A stretch of 56,235 nt of DNA from positions 1-56,235 of the forward strand of contig SVPD01000011.1 in the NCBI GenBank assembly GCA_015066045.1, read 5' to 3'. The DNA is from Oscillospiraceae bacterium. GTDB lineage: Bacteria; Bacillota; Clostridia; Oscillospirales; Acutalibacteraceae. Position numbers and translations under genes: made by a program. The notes beneath the pieces were generated by a model that was given only the letters and a program-made list of their open reading frames with translations, did not search any database and had not been told where the DNA came from. Below, piece by piece: positions 51,262 through 56,235 of the stretch. Positions within the stretch are counted from its first letter, which is position 1, and every line of letters begins with the position of its first letter.

Positions 51262-53142
51262 ATGGCAAAGAAACAGTTTAAGGCAGAATCAAAAAAGCTG
51301 ATGGATATGATGATTAATTCCATCTATACCCATAAGGATATTTTCCTTCGTGAGCTTATCTCAAATGCGAGCGACGCTCTCGACAAAAGATACTACCGCA
51401 GTCTCTCTCAGGGCGAAAGCGGCAGCTCCAGAGAGGATTATAAAATAAATCTCGCCGTAGACAAGGAAAACCGCACACTCACCGTCTCCGATAACGGCTG
51501 CGGTATGAACGAAAAGGAGCTCGAAACCAACCTCGGTACCATCGCAAAAAGCGGCTCTCTTGACTTCAAGGGTGACATCGAAAAAGGCAGTGATGTGGAA
51601 ATCATCGGTCAGTTCGGCGTAGGCTTTTACTCTGCTTTTATGGTAGCGGACAAGGTTACCGTTATCAGTAAGGCTCTCGGTGAGGACAAGGCATATAAAT
51701 GGGAGTCCTCCGGTGTGGACGGCTACGTTATCAGCGAGGCGGAAAAGGCCGAGGAGGGCACCGTAATCACTCTGAAAATCAAAGAAAACACCGAAAATGA
51801 CAATTACGACAAATATCTCGACCAGTACGGTGTGCAGGACATCGTTACCAAATATTCCGACTACATCCGCTATCCCATTATGCTCGATATGAGCCACACT
51901 CAGCTCAGGGAGGGCACCGAGGACGAATATGAGACAGTTACCGAGCCTACTCAGCTTAACAGTATGGTTCCCCTGTGGAGAAAGAATAAAAACGAAATCA
52001 CCGCCGACGACTATAACAATTTCTATATGTCCAAATTCTATGATTTCGAGGCCCCGCTCAAAACAATTCATTCAAAAACCGAGGGACAGATTTCCTATGA
52101 TGCGCTGATGTATATTCCCTCTCACGCACCCTTCGATTTTTACTCAAAGGACTACGAAAAAGGTCTCCAGCTTTACTCAAACGGTGTGCTTATTATGGAT
52201 AAGTGCGCAGAGCTTCTTCCCGACTATTTCAGCTTCGTAAAGGGACTCGTGGACTCTGCCGACCTTTCTCTTAACATTTCCAGAGAGCTGCTGCAGCAGG
52301 ACCATATACTCAAGGTTATAGCTAAAAACGTAGAAAAGAAAATCAAAAACGAGCTTTCCAAAATGCTCACAAGTGACAGAGAGGCCTATGAGAAATTCTT
52401 TGCCGCCTTCGGCGTTCAGCTCAAATACGGTCTTTACAGTAACTACGGCATGAATAAGGAAACTCTTCAGGATCTGGTTATGTTCCACTCCTCAAACGAA
52501 AAGAAGCTTACCACTCTCAAGGAATACACCGAAAGAATGAGAGAGGAGCAGAAGACCATCTACTATGCCTCGGGCGAAACTATCGACAAAATAGACCTTC
52601 TCCCTCAGGCTGATGCAGTAAAGAGCAAGGGCTATGAAATACTCTATTTCACCGACGATGTGGACGAATTTGCTATCCAGATGCTTCGTGAGTATGACGG
52701 CAAGACCTTCACCAACGTCTGTGCCGCAGGCTTAGACCTCCAGAGTGACGAGGAAAAGGAGGCCGTAAGCAAAAAGAACGAGGACGAAAAGGAGCTTCTC
52801 GCCTTCCTTAAGGAAAGCATCGGCGACAGTGTAAGCGAGGTAAGATTTACCTCTTCGCTTAAAAATCATCCCGTATGTCTTACCACAGAGGGTATGCTCT
52901 CACTCGAAATGGAAAAGGTGCTTTCCGCTATGCCCGGTGCAAAAGGCGGCGCAAAGGCTACACTTATCCTCGAAATCAGCACAGAGCATCCCATCGCTGA
53001 AAAGCTGGTCAGCCTTTATGCCGAGGACAAGGAAAAGACCGCAAAGTATGCGAAAATCCTCTATGCACAGAGCTGCCTTATCGCAGGCAGAGCAGTGGAC
53101 AACCCTGCAGAGTTCAGCGAAATGATCTGTGAGCTGATGTAA
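51262..53142 (+). CDS. htpG: Molecular chaperone HtpG (Hsp90)
   Basis: 626 residues, full length. The N-terminal GHKL ATP-binding domain has ELISNASDALDK, VSDNGCGMNEKEL and GQFGVGFYSAFMVADKV; the middle domain has SRELLQQDHILKVI; the C-terminal dimerisation domain is present without the eukaryotic MEEVD tail. It is an ATP-driven chaperone of late folding. It is controlled by its own promoter with a CIRCE operator, unlike B. subtilis htpG. Confidence 0.97.
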   Translation: MAKKQFKAESKKLMDMMINSIYTHKDIFLRELISNASDALDKRYYRSLSQGESGSSREDYKINLAVDKENRTLTVSDNGCGMNEKELETNLGTIAKSGSLDFKGDIEKGSDVEIIGQFGVGFYSAFMVADKVTVISKALGEDKAYKWESSGVDGYVISEAEKAEEGTVITLKIKENTENDNYDKYLDQYGVQDIVTKYSDYIRYPIMLDMSHTQLREGTEDEYETVTEPTQLNSMVPLWRKNKNEITADDYNNFYMSKFYDFEAPLKTIHSKTEGQISYDALMYIPSHAPFDFYSKDYEKGLQLYSNGVLIMDKCAELLPDYFSFVKGLVDSADLSLNISRELLQQDHILKVIAKNVEKKIKNELSKMLTSDREAYEKFFAAFGVQLKYGLYSNYGMNKETLQDLVMFHSSNEKKLTTLKEYTERMREEQKTIYYASGETIDKIDLLPQADAVKSKGYEILYFTDDVDEFAIQMLREYDGKTFTNVCAAGLDLQSDEEKEAVSKKNEDEKELLAFLKESIGDSVSEVRFTSSLKNHPVCLTTEGMLSLEMEKVLSAMPGAKGGAKATLILEISTEHPIAEKLVSLYAEDKEKTAKYAKILYAQSCLIAGRAVDNPAEFSEMICELM

Positions 53143-53174
53143 TTTATCTCTTTCTGTGTAGGAAGTAATTATTT

Positions 53175-53220
53175 AAAGGAGCAGTCGCTGCCGTCTCATA
53201 AGGCAGTTTTCCGCTCCTTT
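53175..53220 (+). terminator. Terminator of htpG
   Basis: AAAGGAGC/GCTCCTTT outer stem with an inner CTGCC/GGCAG stem, followed by a T-run. Confidence 0.8.
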
Positions 53221-53229
53221 TTTTATTTG

Positions 53230-53258
53230 TTGACAGGGCAGCCGAGACTTGATATAAT
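53230..53258 (+). promoter_or_regulatory. Promoter of the GH26 gene
   Basis: TTGACA (53230-53235), 17 bases, TATAAT (53253-53258), the full consensus. Confidence 0.85.
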
Positions 53259-53278
53259 CGAAGCAGGGAGATGATTAA

Positions 53279-54268
53279 ATGAAGAAAAAGGTTTTGTTAG
53301 CTATATGTCCCGTTTTACTAATTATAGCAGTTTCAATAATCGTGGGATGTGTTCCTTTTGCGCCCGAGAGTGCGGTGTTATCCGCTACGAATGCGAGTGA
53401 AGAAGCGGTGGCACTGTATGATTTCATAGCAGCGGCAGAGGGTAATTACGTAATCTCCGGTCAGCAGGAGTCTACATGGATGGGCAGTCCCGATTATGAG
53501 ACGGATTACATCTATGAAGCGTCGGGCAGATTGCCCATAATCAAGGGCTTCGACTATATGAACGATGATTTCGACGGAGTCAACGAAAGAGCCGCCCAAT
53601 GGCACGAAAAAGGCGGTATAGTCACTATCTGCTGGCACTGCGGAAGTGATTTCAGCGGTGAATGGACCGACTGCAAGGAAACAGACATAGCCGACTGGGA
53701 AAAGGCTCTGACACCGGGTACAGAGGAATATAATACTCTCATCAAGGGAATGGATAAGGCTGCCGAGGCTCTTAAGGAATTACAGGAAAAGGGTATACCC
53801 GTGCTTTTTCGTCCCTTTCACGAATTTGACGGAGACTGGTTCTGGTGGAGCCGTGGCGGAAGCGAAAGCTTTAAAAAGCTCTGGCGGATAATGTATGAAA
53901 GATACACGGACTACCACGGACTCAATAATCTGATATGGGTGCTCGGTTATTCCCATAAGATGCTCGATGTTAAAGACTGGTATCCCGGCGATGAATACTG
54001 CGACATCATCGGTGCGGACACCTATGACATAGAGATAGTGCATAAGCTTTACAGAAAAATGAAAGGTGTAACCTATGCACCGAAGCCCCTCTGCCTTCAC
54101 GAATGCGGGAAAAACCCCACGGAAAAGGAGCTGAAAAGGTCACCATGGAGCTACTTTATGACATGGCACACGGAGTATCTGACAGACACCAATACACCCG
54201 AGGAGATAAAAGAGCTTTATAACAGTGAATTTGTGCTTACTATGAGTGAAGAGTATATATCGCAGTAA
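53279..54268 (+). CDS. Glycoside hydrolase family 26 lipoprotein (beta-mannanase-like)
   Basis: 329 residues. The signal peptide ends in IIVGC, so Cys24 should be lipidated and the enzyme tethered outside the cell. The catalytic domain has VISGQQES, FRPFHEFDGDWFWW with Glu182 as acid/base, and LHECG with Glu275 as nucleophile, the GH26 pattern. It probably cleaves beta-1,4-mannan or mixed glucomannan. No carbohydrate-binding module and no transporter gene lie next to it. It has its own consensus promoter and is followed by a surface protein gene. Confidence 0.9.
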   Translation: MKKKVLLAICPVLLIIAVSIIVGCVPFAPESAVLSATNASEEAVALYDFIAAAEGNYVISGQQESTWMGSPDYETDYIYEASGRLPIIKGFDYMNDDFDGVNERAAQWHEKGGIVTICWHCGSDFSGEWTDCKETDIADWEKALTPGTEEYNTLIKGMDKAAEALKELQEKGIPVLFRPFHEFDGDWFWWSRGGSESFKKLWRIMYERYTDYHGLNNLIWVLGYSHKMLDVKDWYPGDEYCDIIGADTYDIEIVHKLYRKMKGVTYAPKPLCLHECGKNPTEKELKRSPWSYFMTWHTEYLTDTNTPEEIKELYNSEFVLTMSEEYISQ

Positions 54269-54325
54269 GTGTAAAAAAAAGTGGGATTTTTTGCAGTTTT
54301 TGCTATTTGTTTTTTGGGAAAATAA

Positions 54326-54334
54326 TGTTATAAT
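54326..54334 (+). promoter_or_regulatory. Extended -10 promoter of the surface-protein gene
   Basis: TGT-TATAAT, 31 bases before the start codon; the -35 position (TTTGTT) is poor, so the extended -10 would carry the activity. Confidence 0.55.
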
Positions 54335-54365
54335 GCAATCACAAACAAAAAAAGGAGTAAACACT

Positions 54366-55568
54366 ATGAAAAAGAAAACAAAAATTTTATTATCAATCCT
54401 CGGAGTATTTTTAATACTCATCGCAGCTACCACCGTATTTTTAGCGAGTCAGGGCTTTTTTAAGCATATAAAGTCACCTGAGATCGAATCAATCGGCTTC
54501 TCAGATACAAACCCTGTTTCGGTTAAGGATTTAGAAGCTGCAAAAGCGAAAGATCTGGAAATGTATCCCGGCGAACTCCACGAAGACTATTATCTCGCTT
54601 TCGGAGAAGCAGGAATCTTAGGAGGAACAGGAATCGAATATACATATAAGGTAACCTATACTAACGGTACAGTTCAAGAAATTTCTTCTCTTTCCTTTGG
54701 CGGCACAAAAACCGAGGACGGAATGCATACCGTGTTCGTTTCTGCTTATGTCAGCTATAATGATTATATCAAAGCAAAGGAAGAAGGAAAAGACACTATT
54801 CCCGTATACCTCGAAGCAGAGATTTACAAAGCTGACTACGATCCCGCACCTGCTGATTATTATGAGGGTACGGCAGAAAAGAAATATACTGACGGTTTTG
54901 TAGAAGAAATCGAGCCTCTGTTTGATAAAGAATTAACGGTAAAGGGTACTGAGTACGAATTTGAAAAGAAAAAATTCAGAGTAAAATATACTGACGGAAC
55001 CGAAAAAATTCTCTCCCCTGTCAGCCATAAGGATAAAAACATCTACCGGGGCTATGATTACAGACGTTATTCACTTGACGGCACTTATATGGTACTCAGT
55101 GATAGATCCACAGAAGAAGGTCTGATACTTACCGTAAGATATCTCGACAGCGAAATGGAATTCAAAGTGAATTCTGTTTACACAGAAGATACTCTGCCCA
55201 TAGAAAAAATCGAAATCAAGGATTATGAAATCGATGCCAACACAGGAAAAGACATCTCAAAGGTTACCTATACCGTAACAAAAAAAGACGGAACATCTGT
55301 AGAAATAACTGCAGAAGCAGATGAAAAAGGAATTTTTGATTCAGGATATGTGGACGGATGCACAATCATCGTAAGAACTCAAAAAAGCCGTAAGCCTTCA
55401 GGTATAGTTTTAGGAGTAGGCTTAAGCAAAGGCCTCGGATTTGATGCTTATGACGTTGAGCAAATTGAGACACCCGAAAAGATTACTCTTCTTGACATCA
55501 TTGATTTCGAGTATCTCGGTGCTATATTCTTCGCATTCCTGCAGGGCATACCTGAAATGTTATCATAA
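54366..55568 (+). CDS. Cell-surface protein with repeated beta-sandwich modules
   Basis: 400 residues from the ATG at 54366 (AAAGGAG upstream). A signal anchor (ILLSILGVFLILIAATTVFLAS) leads into an extracellular part with three related stretches: YKVTYTNGTVQEISS, FRVKYTDGTEKILSP and VTYTVTKKDGTSVEITA, the pattern of bacterial Ig-like repeats. The C-terminus is hydrophobic (LGAIFFAFLQGIPEML), possibly a second membrane contact. Ligand unknown. Its own extended -10 promoter and terminator frame it. Confidence 0.65.
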   Translation: MKKKTKILLSILGVFLILIAATTVFLASQGFFKHIKSPEIESIGFSDTNPVSVKDLEAAKAKDLEMYPGELHEDYYLAFGEAGILGGTGIEYTYKVTYTNGTVQEISSLSFGGTKTEDGMHTVFVSAYVSYNDYIKAKEEGKDTIPVYLEAEIYKADYDPAPADYYEGTAEKKYTDGFVEEIEPLFDKELTVKGTEYEFEKKKFRVKYTDGTEKILSPVSHKDKNIYRGYDYRRYSLDGTYMVLSDRSTEEGLILTVRYLDSEMEFKVNSVYTEDTLPIEKIEIKDYEIDANTGKDISKVTYTVTKKDGTSVEITAEADEKGIFDSGYVDGCTIIVRTQKSRKPSGIVLGVGLSKGLGFDAYDVEQIETPEKITLLDIIDFEYLGAIFFAFLQGIPEMLS

Positions 55569-55581
55569 CAAAATAATTTAA

Positions 55582-55607
55582 GGACAGACTTTTTACGGTC
55601 TGTCCTT
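55582..55607. terminator. Terminator between the surface-protein gene and thrS
   Basis: AGGACAGAC/GTCTGTCCT with an 8-base loop followed by TTTTT on the plus strand; it lies between convergent genes. Confidence 0.75.
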
Positions 55608-55625
55608 TTTGTTTGTCTGTTAAAA

Positions 55626-56235
55626 TTACCAGATAACTCTCGTTGCGATGTCTTCTTTAATAAGAGCAACGAAGGCTTCTGTTGACATAGAGCCCTGATC
55701 ACCGTGACCGCGCTTTCTGACGGAAACGGTGCCCTCCTCGGCTTCCTTGTCACCGATTACGAGCATATAGGGAATCTTGTCGAGCTGTGCCTCACGGAGC
55801 TTATAGCCGAGCTTTTCGCTTCTGGTATCTACATCCACGTCGTCGATACCTGCAGCCATAAGTGCATCCTTTACTGCATAAGCAGCATCCTGATGGCGGT
55901 CTGCGATGGGAAGGATGCGTACCTTTTCGGGTGCGAGCCATACGGGGAATGCACCTGCATACTTTTCGATGAGAAGAGCAAGTGTTCTCTCATAGCAGCC
56001 GATGGATGTTCTGTGGATGATGTAGGGATTTTTCTTGGTTCCGTCGGGAGCGACATACTCCATACCGAACTTTTCAGCAAGCATCTGGTCAATCTGGATA
56101 GTGATAAGAGTGTCCTCCTTGCCGTGAACATTCTTAATCTGAATGTCGAGCTTCGGACCGTAGAAGGCTGCCTCACCGATACCGATTTTATAATCGATGC
56201 CGAGCTTGTCGAGAATTCTGCCCATCATACCCTGT
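55626..56235 (-). CDS. thrS: Threonyl-tRNA synthetase (partial, N-terminus outside window)
   Basis: The last 202 residues of a gene that enters from the right edge. The catalytic-core text YKIGIGEAAFYGPKLDIQIK, the motif 3 region RTSIGCYERTLALLIEKYAG and the anticodon-binding domain (KVRILPIADRHQDAAYAVKDAL, RKRGHGDQGSMSTEAFVALI) are clear. It charges tRNA-Thr. No T-box can be judged because the leader is outside the window. Confidence 0.96.
   Translation of the reverse strand, partial: QGMMGRILDKLGIDYKIGIGEAAFYGPKLDIQIKNVHGKEDTLITIQIDQMLAEKFGMEYVAPDGTKKNPYIIHRTSIGCYERTLALLIEKYAGAFPVWLAPEKVRILPIADRHQDAAYAVKDALMAAGIDDVDVDTRSEKLGYKLREAQLDKIPYMLVIGDKEAEEGTVSVRKRGHGDQGSMSTEAFVALIKEDIATRVIW

Noticed and set aside
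53279-54268. A polysaccharide utilisation locus around GH26 and GH43
   Set aside because: The two enzymes are 3 kb apart on opposite strands with unrelated genes between, and no sugar transporter or regulator is present.

Overview
The window looks like a chromosome segment of a spore-forming, Gram-positive gut Clostridium, probably of the Ruminococcaceae/Oscillospiraceae type. The grounds are the spoVB-like/mazG/hup/rqcP/yabP/yabQ/divIC/yabR block, strong purine-rich Shine-Dalgarno sites, TTGACA-17-TATAAT promoters, an HrcA/CIRCE operator, frequent TTG/GTG starts, and free-standing biosynthetic C/A/T domains. Genus and species cannot be read from the sequence.

Layout. 1-1.9 kb is the end of an accessory island next to the 3' end of guaA. 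It holds a partial nucleotidyl-cyclase-like gene, a gene fragment, a truncated Tn916-type integrase, an excisionase-like gene and a 0.7-kb array of degenerate non-coding repeats. 1.9-8.1 kb has guaA (synthetase domain only) with a CofE-like gene, a GNAT acetyltransferase, an RluA-family pseudouridine synthase and ligA. 8.2-12.3 kb is a complete polyamine importer operon, potABCD. 12.4-16.8 kb has small membrane, lipoprotein and unknown genes plus rsmI and a trmN6-like methyltransferase. 16.8-20.4 kb is a three-gene cassette of free-standing condensation, AMP-ligase and carrier proteins, the best candidate here for an undescribed biosynthetic system.

20.5-37.2 kb is a run of minus-strand genes in near contact. 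It starts with an HxxxDG acyltransferase and a zinc-ribbon membrane protein, continues through recQ, recJ, relA, dtd, an MBL hydrolase, hemZ, a uridine-kinase-like gene and a SpoVB-like flippase, and ends in the sporulation/division block. 37.3-45.6 kb holds two small ORFs, typA, a perfect three-leaf palindromic cloverleaf between convergent genes, an ABC exporter, lysC and hom, and an AI-2E-family permease. 45.65-46.16 kb is a non-coding element with about 40-bp imperfect terminal inverted repeats. 46.2-48.7 kb has a secreted EEP phosphodiesterase-like protein and a membrane protein made of two tandem copies of one domain. 48.7-50.3 kb is an AT-rich insert with a decayed gene end, a GH43 enzyme, intergenic repeats and tRNA-Thr(GGT). 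50.4-56.2 kb holds a small membrane protein, CIRCE-controlled htpG, a GH26 lipoprotein, a repeat-containing surface protein and the end of thrS.

How the genes work together. Most of the window is housekeeping: DNA repair, stringent response, translation quality control, aspartate-family amino acids and spore cortex. The accessory interest lies in the free-standing C/A/T cassette with a second acyltransferase pair, the guaA-side island remnant, and several structured non-coding elements. Calls rest on reading motifs and gene order by eye; no database search was run.
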